Source: Butyrivibrio sp. VCD2006
GTDB lineage: Bacteria > Bacillota > Clostridia > Lachnospirales > Lachnospiraceae
Length of the DNA: 64,000 nucleotides
Assembly: GCF_000423925.1 (NCBI RefSeq)
Contig: NZ_AUIX01000021.1
Span: forward strand, 44,707-108,706
Direction of reading: 5' to 3'
In this document: positions 24,819-34,572 of the stretch, one piece after another
Layout: every line of letters begins with the position of its first letter
Numbering within the stretch: the stretch's first letter is position 1
The notes under the pieces: model-generated
Seen by the model: only the letters and a program-made list of their open reading frames with translations
Told to the model about the DNA's origin: nothing
The model's database searches: none
Translations under genes and position numbers: made by a program

Positions 24819-24951
24819 AAAAATGATGATTTGAAAATAATTTTTAAAATTACTATTAAATAATGAAATATAATCTTTATTTTCAAAAAACTTTATGTAC
24901 AATATTGGATAGAGAACTAAATGCTGTGACGATAAGAGAGGAGATTAAAAA

Positions 24952-26154
24952 ATGAAAAAATTCACTGCATTGGCAATGGGACTTATTATGGCAGCTTCAC
25001 TGTCAGCTTGCGGAGGACAGCCTGCTGTTACTGATGCACCTGCTGATACCGCTGAGCAGACTCAGACCGAGACAGCTGAGACTACTGAAGCAGCAACAGA
25101 TTCAGCTGAGGAAAAGGCTGAAGCAACCGGAGAGGGCAAGGTTTACAACATCGTCTATCTTGTAAACGGCAACCTTGGTGATAAGTCTTTCTTTGATTCA
25201 GCTCAGAGTGGTCTGGATCAGCTTAAGGCAGAAGGAAGAGCAAATGTTACTACAATTGAGATGGGTGGAGCTGAAGAGGATCAGCCTCGTTGGGCATCTA
25301 CTCTCGATGATGTTTCAGCAGAAGGTACATATGACCTTATCATTTGCGGAACCTACCAGATGCCTGATTATCTTAAGGAAACAGCTGCAAACTATCCGGA
25401 TCAGAAATATGCAATCTTTGATGATGATACCTATAGCGGACAGAGCCCTAACGTTGTTAACCTGACATACCGTCAGAATGAGATGGGTTATCTTATTGGT
25501 GTATTTGCTGCTAACATGACTGCTGATACTTCAATCGACAAAATGAATGACCAGTCCAACATCGGTTTCGTTGGTGGTGTTGATTCACCGGTTATCAACG
25601 ACTTCCTCATTGGCTTTATTGAGGGTGCTCAGTCAGTTAATCCTGATGTTAAGGTTGATGTTCGTTACACAAACGATTATGTTGATACAGCTATTGCTAA
25701 AGAGTATGGTCTTTCAATGATCAACGACAACAACTGTGACATCATTTGGGGTGTTGCAGGTAATGCAGGAAATGGTGCAGCTGAGGCAGCGCTTGAGACA
25801 GGAAAAGCATGGTTCATCGGTGTTGATTCCGATCAGGAGCTTACATTCTCACCTGACCTTGCTGCGCTTACACTTACTTCAGGACTTAAGAATGTAGGTA
25901 ACTCACTTGTATGGCTCATTGATGAGTGGGATGCCGGAAGAACACACTGGGGAACAGAAGTAAACCTTGGTATTGCTGAAGGTGGTGTTGGTATTGTTAC
26001 TGACAAGAATTTTGACAAGTATGCAAACGATGAGACCAAGGCAGCTGTAGAGAAGGCTCAGGCCGATATCCTCAGCGGTGCTATCAAGGTTGATTCAGCT
26101 ATCGGTGACACAAGCGGAAAGGTTGACGAGCTTAAGAAGGCTGTTCAGCCATAA
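24952..26154 (+). CDS. BMP-family ABC transporter substrate-binding lipoprotein
   Basis: A lipoprotein signal (LSAC, Cys20) is followed by a Thr/Glu-rich linker and a BMP/PnrA-type periplasmic-binding fold (VYNIVYLVNGNLGDKSFFDS, NVVNLTYRQNEMGYLIGVFA, NIGFVGGVDSPVINDF). PnrA-type proteins bind purine nucleosides; some family members bind other ligands. AGAGGAG lies ahead of ATG 24952 and a TACAAT -10 near 24898. It heads a four-gene transporter operon. Strong use of GTT/GCT-type codons suggests high expression. Confidence 0.9.
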   Translation: MKKFTALAMGLIMAASLSACGGQPAVTDAPADTAEQTQTETAETTEAATDSAEEKAEATGEGKVYNIVYLVNGNLGDKSFFDSAQSGLDQLKAEGRANVTTIEMGGAEEDQPRWASTLDDVSAEGTYDLIICGTYQMPDYLKETAANYPDQKYAIFDDDTYSGQSPNVVNLTYRQNEMGYLIGVFAANMTADTSIDKMNDQSNIGFVGGVDSPVINDFLIGFIEGAQSVNPDVKVDVRYTNDYVDTAIAKEYGLSMINDNNCDIIWGVAGNAGNGAAEAALETGKAWFIGVDSDQELTFSPDLAALTLTSGLKNVGNSLVWLIDEWDAGRTHWGTEVNLGIAEGGVGIVTDKNFDKYANDETKAAVEKAQADILSGAIKVDSAIGDTSGKVDELKKAVQP

Positions 26155-26184
26155 TATAAAAAAAACACATAGAACTTAACAGGT

Positions 26185-26227
26185 GTTAGGGCTAAAGGAT
26201 TTTTACAGATTCTTTTGCCCTGACATC
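26185..26227 (+). promoter_or_regulatory. Intercistronic hairpin between lipoprotein and ATPase genes
   Basis: TTAGGGC...AAAGGAT pairs with ATTCTTT...GCCCTGA around an 8-base loop. Without a long T run it is probably a leaky terminator or an mRNA-stabilising stem that gives the binding protein a higher dose than the ATPase and permeases, as is common in such operons. Confidence 0.5.
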
Positions 26228-26252
26228 TTTATGTTTGGGAAGGAATGATCAG

Positions 26253-27809
26253 ATGGCAGAAGAATATGTCGTTCAGATGAAAAAAATCGAAAAGGTGTAT
26301 TCTAATGGAGTAGCTGCTAACCAGGGAGTGGATTTCAATCTTAAACTTGGTGAGATTCATGCTCTTATGGGGGAAAACGGCGCAGGAAAATCTACGCTGA
26401 TGAAGATGCTTTTCGGTATGGAACAGCCTACTTCCGGTGAAATAGTCATAAACGGAGAGCCCACGGTTCTTTCATCACCGTCTGTAGCTATTTCAAAGGG
26501 AATAGGAATGGTTCATCAGCACTTTATGTTGGTACCCTCCCTTTCGGTTGCTGAGAATATGGTTCTTGGCATGGCTCCGAGAAAAGGAATCTTTATTGAT
26601 AAAGCTAAGGCCATTGAGATAACCAAAGAAAATGCGGAGAAGTACAATCTTCATGTTGACCCCGAGATGAGAGTTGCTGACATTCCTGTAGGAATGAAAC
26701 AGAAGGTAGAAATTCTGAAGGCACTTATCAGAGGTGCGAAAATTCTGATCCTGGATGAGCCTACAGCTGTTCTTACGGCCCAGGAAACTGAGGAGCTTTT
26801 CAGAGAGCTCACTCACTTGAAACAGCAGGGATACACAATAGTCTTTATTTCTCACAAGCTAAACGAAATTAAAGAGATCACGGATCGTATAACGATAATG
26901 CGTAACGGTCGCAGCATGGGTGTTTATGAGACCAAGGATGTAACAAAAGAAGAAATCTCAAGACTCATGGTCGGAAGAGATGTTGTCCTCAATGTTCAAA
27001 AGGATGAGGCTAAGCCCGGGGAAACAATACTCAGCGTGCGTGATCTTGAATACCTTAATGAGTGGAATAAAAAGATGCTGGACAAGGTTTCCTTTGATGT
27101 CAGGAAAGGTGAGATTCTTGGTATCGCAGGTGTAGAAGGAAACGGACAAAAGGAACTTGTTGATATGCTTTTTGGCTTTGCAAGACCGATGGCAGGAACT
27201 GCCACAGTTGAGGGAAAGCCTATTATTGCAAAGGGACAGCAGGAAATAAGAGAACTTGGAGTTTCACTGATTCCGGAGGATAGAATGCTCTACGGAATCG
27301 CCGGGAATGCTACGATAGAAGAGAACTTTATTTCTGACCGCTGCAATGCTAAAAATCTGAACAAAGGTCCTCTGTTCGATATGAAGGCAATTCACAACCT
27401 GTCCGAAAAGCTGGTGGAGGATTACAAGGTATTATGTAAATCTCCGGAGCAGCAGGTGGGAATGCTTTCAGGAGGAAATATTCAGAAGGTTGTTGTTGCC
27501 AGAGAATTCAGCAATAATCCCAAGCTTATTCTGGCTAATCAACCTACCAGAGGTATCGATGTAGGTGCGACTGAGTTTATCCGTAAAAAGCTTGTGGAGC
27601 TGTCGCGCTCCGGAATAGCAGTACTTCTTGTCTCAGCTGATCTGGCTGAAGTTATGGAGCTTTCGGATAGTCTTATAGTTATGCATAATGGAAAAATCGT
27701 AGCCTATTTTGATGATACGAAAAAACTATCTGACGAAGAAATGGGAGAGTATATGTTGGGACTTAAGGAGATGAGCCCTGAGGAAATAAGGAGGGTCTGC
27801 CATGACTAA
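26253..27809 (+). CDS. ABC transporter ATPase with two nucleotide-binding domains (nucleoside/sugar type)
   Basis: AAGGA (26240-26244) supports ATG 26253. The first domain has GENGAGKSTLM, the signature VGMKQKVEILKAL and ILILDEPTAVL. The second has GVEGNGQKELVDML, LSGGNIQKVVVAREF and ILANQPTRGID. This double-domain layout is that of sugar and BMP-type nucleoside importers (RbsA, NupA-like). It lies between the binding lipoprotein and two permeases whose starts overlap by 8 bases each. Confidence 0.92.
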   Translation: MAEEYVVQMKKIEKVYSNGVAANQGVDFNLKLGEIHALMGENGAGKSTLMKMLFGMEQPTSGEIVINGEPTVLSSPSVAISKGIGMVHQHFMLVPSLSVAENMVLGMAPRKGIFIDKAKAIEITKENAEKYNLHVDPEMRVADIPVGMKQKVEILKALIRGAKILILDEPTAVLTAQETEELFRELTHLKQQGYTIVFISHKLNEIKEITDRITIMRNGRSMGVYETKDVTKEEISRLMVGRDVVLNVQKDEAKPGETILSVRDLEYLNEWNKKMLDKVSFDVRKGEILGIAGVEGNGQKELVDMLFGFARPMAGTATVEGKPIIAKGQQEIRELGVSLIPEDRMLYGIAGNATIEENFISDRCNAKNLNKGPLFDMKAIHNLSEKLVEDYKVLCKSPEQQVGMLSGGNIQKVVVAREFSNNPKLILANQPTRGIDVGATEFIRKKLVELSRSGIAVLLVSADLAEVMELSDSLIVMHNGKIVAYFDDTKKLSDEEMGEYMLGLKEMSPEEIRRVCHD

Positions 27810-28971
27810 AAAAAGAGAGATGATATTTTCTATCGTCAGAGCAGCCCTTGCAATTCTGATATCGCTTGTAGTTGCGATGCTTCTTATTTTCATTAGTGCT
27901 GATGGAAGCTCTGTTGGAGAAAAATTTAAAATGACAGGAGAAGCATTAAAACAGCTTCTTATTGGTCCGCTCTTTAGAGTTAATGCAAATGGTGTAAGCT
28001 TTGAAGGAAAAAGACTGGCCGATATTTTATCTGCCATGATTCCTACAATATTCACCGGACTTTCAGTATGCGTCATGTTCTCAGCAAATCAGTTTAACCT
28101 TGGATCAGAGGGTGGTATAATGCTTGGCGCATTTGTCTCTGCGGTTGTGGCAATCTATTATCCTATGCCTGCAGGGCTTCATGCTGTTATGGCTGTTGTT
28201 ATCGGCGGCGCTGTAGTAGCACTGGTAATGCTTGTTCCTGCAATACTTAAGGTAAAGCTTGATGTAAGTGAGATGGTATGCTCGCTGATGCTTAACTATG
28301 TAATCATGTATATCATCAAATATCTGATGAACAACTACTATGCTGATAAGACAAAGGGACAGATTCAGACATATCCTTTTCTTAATTCTTCAAGAATAGC
28401 TTCAATTGTAAATAATCCTGTTATCAATTCCGCAAAGCTTACATGGGGCTTTGTTATTGCACTTATTGCAGTGATAATAACCGGACTTTTCATGTATAGA
28501 TCCAGGTGGGGATATCAGATAAGAATGATTGGTATTAATAAGGATTTCTCCAAATATTCAGGAATGAAGGTTGGTTTTATCATTGTGATTTCTCAGGTCA
28601 TCGGAGGATTTCTCGCAGGTGCCGGTGGCGGAATAGAGGTCCTTGGTCGATACAATACATTCTCATGGAGTTCCCTTCCGGGCTATGGATGGACAGGTAT
28701 TACCATTGCGATCCTTGCAGGAAACAACCCGTACTATGTTCCGCTTGCAGCCTTTTTTATGGCATATCTTCAGAAGGGCTGCGATATGATGGCTACTTAT
28801 GCGAACGTTCCCATGCAGCTTATAAGCATAGTTCAGGCAGTTATTTTCCTGTTCTTTGCAGCTGAGCAGTTCCTTTCAAAATATAAGCAGAGTCTTGTTG
28901 TAAAGACAGCTCAGGAGGAGATTGCCGCAAAGGCAGCTCTTTCAAAGGAAGGAGGTGCGGCAAATGGCTAA
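27802..28971 (+). CDS. BMP-type ABC transporter permease 1
   Basis: A 389-residue BPD_transp_2 permease with about nine or ten membrane helices and the conserved cytoplasmic loop region around FNLGSEGGIMLGAFV and GFLAGAGGGIEVLGRYNTF. The start overlaps the ATPase end by 8 bases, indicating translational coupling. It pairs with the next permease in a heterodimeric channel. Confidence 0.9.
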   Translation: MTKKREMIFSIVRAALAILISLVVAMLLIFISADGSSVGEKFKMTGEALKQLLIGPLFRVNANGVSFEGKRLADILSAMIPTIFTGLSVCVMFSANQFNLGSEGGIMLGAFVSAVVAIYYPMPAGLHAVMAVVIGGAVVALVMLVPAILKVKLDVSEMVCSLMLNYVIMYIIKYLMNNYYADKTKGQIQTYPFLNSSRIASIVNNPVINSAKLTWGFVIALIAVIITGLFMYRSRWGYQIRMIGINKDFSKYSGMKVGFIIVISQVIGGFLAGAGGGIEVLGRYNTFSWSSLPGYGWTGITIAILAGNNPYYVPLAAFFMAYLQKGCDMMATYANVPMQLISIVQAVIFLFFAAEQFLSKYKQSLVVKTAQEEIAAKAALSKEGGAANG

Positions 28972-29902
28972 TCTTATTGCTAACATGCTCACACCTGAAT
29001 TCTTCTTTTCAATATTCAGAATTTCAGCGCCAATTATTTATGCGACGCTTGGAGCGATTGTTGTTGAAAAGGCCGGCTTTGCAAACATCGGTCTTGAAGG
29101 CCTTATGATGTTCTCTGCATTGTTCGGGTCACTTATAAGCTACTATACACAGAACTGGTTTTGGGGCTTTATATTTGCACTTTTTGTGGGAGTAGTAATG
29201 TCGCTTGTTATGGGCTTTTTTGCCTTCAAGCTAAAGACAGATATCATATTGGTAGGTATTGCCATAAACATGATGGGTTCAGGAGGAACATTATTCCTTT
29301 GTAAGGTTATAACCGGAATTACCGAAGGAAATACCCTTGCATCAACTACCGGACTTGTTACATCAAAGCTTATGATACCTTCGATAAATATTCCGATAAT
29401 CAGCAGTATTCCCTTTATCGGAAGAGTTATTTCGGGACACAGCCTCCTTACATACCTTGCGTTTATCTTCTGCTATCTGACTTACCTGATGCTTTATAAA
29501 ACAAGCCTCGGACTCAATATAAGAGCGGTGGGAGAAAATCCCGGAGCTGCTTCTTCCGTAGGTGTTTCGGTTTTGAAGATCAAGTACATTGCTATTGCAT
29601 TTTCAGGACTGATGAGCGGCTTTGGCGGAGCATTTATGTCAATGAGCTATGCTCAGGGATGGTCACTTGATATGGTAGCTGGTCGAGGATTTATCGCTTT
29701 GGCGGCACAGGCCATGGGCGGCGGAGAATGCTTTGGCGGTATGCTAAGTTCGATTCTTTTCGGATTTGCTCAGGCACTTGGAATCAAGTTCTCATCTATC
29801 GGAGTTGATTCGAACCTTGCATCACCTATACCTTATGCAATTACAATCATCAGTTTGACGATCTTCGGAATCGTAAATAAAAGAAAAGCTTATAAAAAAT
29901 AA
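28964..29902 (+). CDS. BMP-type ABC transporter permease 2
   Basis: AAGGAAGGAGG (28946-28956) points to ATG 28964 (312 residues), overlapping permease 1 by 8 bases. Many hydrophobic helices and ANIGLEGLMMFSALFG, GENPGAASSVGV and AMGGGECFGG are typical of the second BMP permease. It ends the transporter operon; no terminator is visible before the thiamine promoter. Confidence 0.9.
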   Translation: MANLIANMLTPEFFFSIFRISAPIIYATLGAIVVEKAGFANIGLEGLMMFSALFGSLISYYTQNWFWGFIFALFVGVVMSLVMGFFAFKLKTDIILVGIAINMMGSGGTLFLCKVITGITEGNTLASTTGLVTSKLMIPSINIPIISSIPFIGRVISGHSLLTYLAFIFCYLTYLMLYKTSLGLNIRAVGENPGAASSVGVSVLKIKYIAIAFSGLMSGFGGAFMSMSYAQGWSLDMVAGRGFIALAAQAMGGGECFGGMLSSILFGFAQALGIKFSSIGVDSNLASPIPYAITIISLTIFGIVNKRKAYKK

Positions 29903-29903
29903 T

Positions 29904-29932
29904 ATTGCGCGTAAGCGAAATCTGTTGTATAA
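29904..29932 (+). promoter_or_regulatory. Probable promoter of the thiamine operon
   Basis: TTGCGC (29904-29909), 17 bases, TATAAA (29927-29932). The -10 is good and the -35 weak. It lies about 20 bases before the TPP aptamer. Confidence 0.5.
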
Positions 29933-29941
29933 AAGTAAAGA

Positions 29942-30042
29942 CAACTGAAAAGACGGGAGCTTGTATTACAGGCTGAGAGGAAGGTATGACCTTCGACCGA
30001 GAACCTGATTTGGATAATGCCAACGTAGGGACGCCAGTTTTT
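29942..30042 (+). ncRNA. TPP (THI-box) riboswitch
   Basis: The conserved core segments ACAGGCTGAGAGG, GAACCTGATTTGGATAATGC and CAACGTAGGGA are in the order and spacing of the TPP aptamer. It precedes a thiamine biosynthesis operon. AAGACGGGAGCT (29950-29961) at its 5' edge can also pair with AGCTCCCCGTCTT (30104-30116) beyond the terminator. Confidence 0.95.
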
Positions 30043-30058
30043 ATTATGGAATATTTGC

Positions 30059-30090
30059 GGAAGCTGCCTTATCAGGTAGCTTCCTTTTTT
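30059..30090 (+). terminator. Riboswitch expression-platform terminator
   Basis: GGAAGCT-CCT pairs with AGG-AGCTTCC, followed by six T, directly after the aptamer. TPP binding should favour this stem and stop transcription of the thi genes. Confidence 0.85.
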
Positions 30091-30132
30091 GCGTGTGAAG
30101 CAGAGCTCCCCGTCTTGCGAAAGGAGCTTGGT

Positions 30133-30669
30133 ATGAAAAAAAGTAACTATCTACGAAGAATGGTGCTACTGGGGATGTTTGTAGCACTGGGAGTGGTGAT
30201 ATCACCAATCCTAAGGGTTGAGGGAATGTGTCCCATGGCGCATCTTATCAACATTACCTGTGCCGTTTTTCTTGGGCCGGGTTACGCTCTTTTATGTGCG
30301 GTTCTTATAGGAATAATAAGAATGGCCATCATGGGTATTCCGCCGCTTGCACTCACAGGCGCGGTTTTCGGTGCGACACTTTCAGGTGTCTTCTACAAGA
30401 TATCAAAGGGAAAAATAATTGCAGCTGTTCTGGGCGAAATAATCGGAACAGGAATTATAGGAGCTATCGTATCCTATCCTGTAATGACTTATCTGTGGGG
30501 AAAAGAAGGACTCACATGGTTTTTCTATGTGCCTTCATTTATCATGGGAACCCTTATAGGAGGCAGCATAGCATTTCTTTTACTGAAGCGCTTGGAGATG
30601 TCCGGAGCACTTAAGAGAATGCAGGAAAGTCTTAAGGATGACTACCAAAAGGATGAGGTTTCGGCATGA
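30133..30669 (+). CDS. thiW: ThiW, thiamine-precursor uptake component
   Basis: AAGGAG (30121-30126) fixes ATG 30133 (178 residues), well after the riboswitch. The protein has about five membrane helices and the ThiW hallmark VEGMCPMAHLINITCAVFLG and GYALLCAVLIGIIRM. ThiW is the membrane substrate-binding subunit of an ECF-type transporter, thought to import the thiazole moiety. It overlaps thiM by 4 bases, in line with uptake and phosphorylation of the same precursor. AGCTCC upstream can pair with its binding site. Confidence 0.9.
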   Translation: MKKSNYLRRMVLLGMFVALGVVISPILRVEGMCPMAHLINITCAVFLGPGYALLCAVLIGIIRMAIMGIPPLALTGAVFGATLSGVFYKISKGKIIAAVLGEIIGTGIIGAIVSYPVMTYLWGKEGLTWFFYVPSFIMGTLIGGSIAFLLLKRLEMSGALKRMQESLKDDYQKDEVSA

Positions 30670-31466
30670 GAAAACAAGGATGTGGTCCTCTTATACACTG
30701 CATAACTAATCCCATTTCAATGATGCAGTGTGCAAACACGATACTTGGACTGGGTGCAAGGCCAATCATGGCCGAGCACCCCCTTGAAGTAAAAGAGGTA
30801 ACTGCGACGGCAGATGCACTCTTGATTAATCTGGGCAATATATCGGACAGCAGAATGGAAGCGATGAAAATATCCTTTGAGGAGGCTGTCAGAAAAGATA
30901 TTCCGGTAGTTATCGATGCTGTCGGAGTAGCCTGCTCATCACTTCGAAGGGAATTCATTTCAAGGCTTTTGGAAAAAAGAGGAAGTAATACATTTTTAGT
31001 AATAAAGGGAAACTATTCCGAAATCATGGCGCTTTATGATGACGGCTATAAATCTGAGGGGGTTGATGCAAAGGAAGGTATCAGCACGGAAGTGATATGT
31101 GACGTATCAAAAAAGCTTTCAGAAAAGTACAATGCAGTAATACTTGCCAGCGGAATGGTTGATGTGGTTGTACAGAAATCAGAATCTTATTTTGTGCACA
31201 ATGGCTGCCTCGAGCTCTCAAAGATAACGGGAACAGGCTGCATGCTTGGAGCAATCTGCGCGGCTCTTCTTTCGGAAAAGCGAGATGCCAAAACTGTGGC
31301 AGATGCCTGTGCTGTTCTTGGAATTGCCGGTGAAATGGCAGCTAATCCGGATGTAGGACATACTGACATTGGCATGATCGGCTCCGGAACATTCCTCATA
31401 AGACTTTTGGATAACATTTCGCTAATGAATGACGACCTGTTGCAGGAAAGAAGGAACGTCAAATAA
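30666..31466 (+). CDS. thiM: Hydroxyethylthiazole kinase
   Basis: The 266-residue chain begins with GPLIHCITNPISMMQCANTI, the ThiM signature that binds the thiazole, and ends with the ribokinase-like GTGCMLGAICAAL (residues about 187-199), which includes the catalytic Cys. ATP-dependent phosphorylation of 4-methyl-5-hydroxyethylthiazole. The start overlaps thiW (ATGA). Confidence 0.95.
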   Translation: MRKQGCGPLIHCITNPISMMQCANTILGLGARPIMAEHPLEVKEVTATADALLINLGNISDSRMEAMKISFEEAVRKDIPVVIDAVGVACSSLRREFISRLLEKRGSNTFLVIKGNYSEIMALYDDGYKSEGVDAKEGISTEVICDVSKKLSEKYNAVILASGMVDVVVQKSESYFVHNGCLELSKITGTGCMLGAICAALLSEKRDAKTVADACAVLGIAGEMAANPDVGHTDIGMIGSGTFLIRLLDNISLMNDDLLQERRNVK

Positions 31467-31513
31467 AGGCGTCAGACATAAAGAATATGACAACCGGGAA
31501 AAGGAGTAATTTC

Positions 31514-32164
31514 ATGAAAAGAGTTAGTAGGGAGCAGCTAAAGCTCTACCTTGTTACGGATAGCACAAATCTTCCGGAGGATGTATTTCTGTTTAAAATC
31601 GAGCAGGCACTTAAGGGAGGCGTCAGCTTTTTACAGATAAGAGAGAAGGAAAGAACCACCTATGAATATGTAGAGCTTGCAAGAAAGGTACATGATATCA
31701 GCAGGAGCTATAACGTGCCGCTTGTTGTTGATGACAGAATTGATGTCGCAATGGCAGTGGACGCAGAAGGAGTTCACCTTGGGCAGAGTGACATGCCTGT
31801 AGATGTTGCAAGGAAAATCCTTGGAGATAAGAAAATAATCGGTGCTACCGCAAAGACAGTAGAGCAGGCAAAGAGGGCACAGGAAATGGATGCCGACTAT
31901 CTTGGCGTGGGGGCAATTTATCCCACAACCACAAAGGTAAAAACAGTGCTTACGCCGGTTGAAACCTTAAGGGATATATGCAATTCAGTACATATACCTG
32001 CAAACGCGATCGGCGGTCTTAATAGTACAAATATTGATGTACTAAAGGGAGTTCCCATTGCGGGGATCTGTGTGGTATCCGCCATCATGAAGGCTGGTGA
32101 TTCTTACGAAGCCACAAAGGGACTTATAGAAAAAATGGATCAGCTTGGAATCGGCGGCATTTAA
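31514..32164 (+). CDS. thiE: Thiamine-phosphate synthase
   Basis: AAAAGGAG precedes ATG 31514 (216 residues). Motifs: LYLVTD, VSFLQIREK, PLVVDDRIDVA, EGVHLGQSDMP, GVGAIYPTTTK and NAIGGLN, all in ThiE order. Couples the phosphorylated thiazole with HMP-pyrophosphate. GAIYPTTTK is the phosphate-binding region. Confidence 0.95.
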   Translation: MKRVSREQLKLYLVTDSTNLPEDVFLFKIEQALKGGVSFLQIREKERTTYEYVELARKVHDISRSYNVPLVVDDRIDVAMAVDAEGVHLGQSDMPVDVARKILGDKKIIGATAKTVEQAKRAQEMDADYLGVGAIYPTTTKVKTVLTPVETLRDICNSVHIPANAIGGLNSTNIDVLKGVPIAGICVVSAIMKAGDSYEATKGLIEKMDQLGIGGI

Positions 32165-32182
32165 AAAGACAGGGAGGGCTAC

Positions 32183-33004
32183 ATGAAAAAGGTTTTATCG
32201 ATTGCAGGAAGTGACCCTTCAGGAGGAGCCGGAATTCAGGCTGACTTAAAGACAATGGAGGCCCATGGCGTTTATGGAATGAGCGTTATAACTGCTCTGA
32301 CCGCGCAGAACACATTGGGAGTAACTGGGAAATTTGCCGTGCCTTATGAGTTTGTTTCAAAGCAGCTGCAGGCAGTGTTTGATGACATCTTTCCTGATGC
32401 CGTGAAAATCGGGATGCTGCCGGATATTGAAGTTATGCAGGCTGTGCGCGATGCACTTTTGGAATATAAGCCCCGTAATATTGTCCTTGACCCGGTGCTA
32501 AGTTCCACATCGGGAACATCGCTGTCAGCTGATAATGCGAGGCAGTTTTTGACGGAAAAAATATTCCCGCTATGCAAGCTAATAACTCCTAATATTCCGG
32601 AGGCAGAAATCCTCACCGGATTTTCAATAAATTCTAAGGAGGATGTCGAAAGAGCAGCAAAGGCTCTAAAAGATAAATGTGGCTGCAGCGTTCTCATTAA
32701 GGGAGGTCATAGCGAATTTAGTGGTGAAAAGTGCGAGGATTGCCTTTTAATAGCTAAAGATACCGATGAAGCTTTTGTATGGTTTTCATCAGGAAAAATA
32801 GATAACCCCAATACCCACGGAACAGGCTGCACATTATCAAGCGCGATAGCATGTAATCTGGCACAGGGATTTTCTCTAAAAGAGTCAGTGAAGCTTTCGA
32901 AGGATTATCTCACAAAGTGCATAGAATCAGGGCTTGATATAGGTAAGGGGAGAGGTCCTCTTGAGCATAGAGTATCTGCCGGGGAAGCTGACAAAACAGA
33001 GTAA
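32183..33004 (+). CDS. thiD: Hydroxymethylpyrimidine/phosphomethylpyrimidine kinase
   Basis: A 273-residue ribokinase-fold enzyme: LSIAGSDPSGGAGIQADLKT at residues 4-23 and NTHGTGCTLSSAIACNLAQG near 212-231, with VLDPVLSSTSG between. It makes HMP-pyrophosphate for ThiE. An AGGGAGGG site precedes the ATG. Confidence 0.95.
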   Translation: MKKVLSIAGSDPSGGAGIQADLKTMEAHGVYGMSVITALTAQNTLGVTGKFAVPYEFVSKQLQAVFDDIFPDAVKIGMLPDIEVMQAVRDALLEYKPRNIVLDPVLSSTSGTSLSADNARQFLTEKIFPLCKLITPNIPEAEILTGFSINSKEDVERAAKALKDKCGCSVLIKGGHSEFSGEKCEDCLLIAKDTDEAFVWFSSGKIDNPNTHGTGCTLSSAIACNLAQGFSLKESVKLSKDYLTKCIESGLDIGKGRGPLEHRVSAGEADKTE

Positions 33005-33087
33005 TGGCAAACACTAAAAATCAATAATTTAAATAGACATATATCAAAAATACAAATGAAAAAAGTTTAGTTGAAAGGGATTAAAAC

Positions 33088-34392
33088 ATGAGAAATTACT
33101 CAACACAGATGGACGCAGCAAGACAGGGAATCATTACACCCGAGATGGAGAAGGTAGCAAAGGATGAGTACAGAACACCTGAGGAAATAAGGGAGCTTGT
33201 TGCTAAGGGACAGGTTGCCATCTGCGCAAACAAAAATCATAAATGCATTGAGGCAAAGGGCGTTGGTTCAATGCTTAAGACCAAGATAAACGTAAACCTT
33301 GGAGTTTCAAGAGATTGTAAGGATTACAACATAGAGATGGAAAAGGTGATGGCTGCCGTGAATATGGGAGCCGATGCTATCATGGATCTTTCTTCACATG
33401 GAAACACTCAGCCCTTCAGAAAAAAGCTTGTGGAGGAGTGTCCTGTTATGCTTGGAACAGTTCCGGTATACGACAGCGTTATTCATTATCAAAGAGACCT
33501 CTCTGAGCTCACGGCAAAGGACTTTATTGATGTAGTCAGACTTCATGCGGAGGATGGTGTTGATTTTGTAACACTCCACTGCGGCATAACAAGAAAGACC
33601 ATCGAGCAGATCAAAAAGCACAAGAGAAAAATGAATATTGTATCCAGAGGAGGGTCTTTGGTATTTGCATGGATGACTATGACAGGTGAGGAGAATCCTT
33701 TTTATGAGTATTATGATGAGATACTTGAAATCTGCAGAGAGTATGATGTGACTATTTCTTTGGGAGATGCCTGCAGACCGGGATGCCTTGCCGATGCCAG
33801 TGATGTGTGCCAGATAGAGGAGCTTGTAAGACTTGGCGAGCTCACTAAGAGAGCGTGGGAGAAGGATGTTCAGGTTATGGTTGAGGGACCGGGACATATG
33901 CCTATGGACCAGATTGCGGCCAATATGAAAATTCAGCAGACTATATGTATGGGTGCACCTTTCTATGTACTTGGACCTTTGGTTACTGATATTGCTCCCG
34001 GATATGACCACATTACTTCTGCAATAGGTGGTGCGATAGCAGGTGCAAATGGTGCAGCATTCCTTTGCTATGTAACTCCTGCTGAACATCTTGCACTTCC
34101 TAATGTTGATGATGTAAAACAGGGAATTATCGCATCTAAGATAGCGGCTCATGCAGCTGATATTGCAAAGAAGATTCCCCATGCGATGGATATCGATAAT
34201 GAGATGGCAGACGCCAGAAAGAATTTTGACTGGGATAAGCAGTGGGAGTGTGCAATTGATAAAGAGACAGCAAAGGCAATAAGAGCTGACAGGGCTCCTG
34301 AATTTGATGATACCTGCTCAATGTGCGGTAAGTTCTGTGCCGTAAGAAGCATGAACAAAGCTCTTTCCGGAGAGCATATAGATATTCTTTGA
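33088..34392 (+). CDS. thiC: Phosphomethylpyrimidine synthase
   Basis: A 434-residue radical SAM enzyme of the short bacterial ThiC type. The C-terminal cluster-binding motif [11 protein letters not shown] (residues about 411-421) is intact, and [12 protein letters not shown] and GDACRPG are the substrate-site signatures. Converts aminoimidazole ribotide to HMP-phosphate. The first base lies 83 bases after thiD, and the operon ends at a hairpin formed by the IS1182 left terminus (34405-34455). thiG, thiF, thiS and thiH are absent here, which agrees with thiazole import by ThiW. Confidence 0.95.
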   Translation: MRNYSTQMDAARQGIITPEMEKVAKDEYRTPEEIRELVAKGQVAICANKNHKCIEAKGVGSMLKTKINVNLGVSRDCKDYNIEMEKVMAAVNMGADAIMDLSSHGNTQPFRKKLVEECPVMLGTVPVYDSVIHYQRDLSELTAKDFIDVVRLHAEDGVDFVTLHCGITRKTIEQIKKHKRKMNIVSRGGSLVFAWMTMTGEENPFYEYYDEILEICREYDVTISLGDACRPGCLADASDVCQIEELVRLGELTKRAWEKDVQVMVEGPGHMPMDQIAANMKIQQTICMGAPFYVLGPLVTDIAPGYDHITSAIGGAIAGANGAAFLCYVTPAEHLALPNVDDVKQGIIASKIAAHAADIAKKIPHAMDIDNEMADARKNFDWDKQWECAIDKETAKAIRADRAPEFDDTCSMCGKFCAVRSMNKALSGEHIDIL

Positions 34393-34572
34393 TTGAAAGC
34401 AAATGGGGCTGTCGCATTAGATGATTAAATCATCTGGGCGATAGCCCTTTTTCAGGTCAAAAATCGGTACTTATATCTGCTTTCTGCTCATATATCATAT
34501 TTTTAGAGTAACTTAATAGGCCGAAGATATCTTCGGATCATATACAGGAGTTTGATTTTGAAGGAGCAAAAA

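Noticed and set aside
24952..29902. BMP-type transporter as part of the TPP regulon
   Set aside because: The riboswitch lies downstream of all four genes and no aptamer precedes the lipoprotein gene; ligand class is more likely nucleosides.
29986..30132. A 49-codon N-terminal extension of ThiW
   Set aside because: It would translate the TPP aptamer and terminator; ATG 30133 has AAGGAG and begins the family's normal N terminus.
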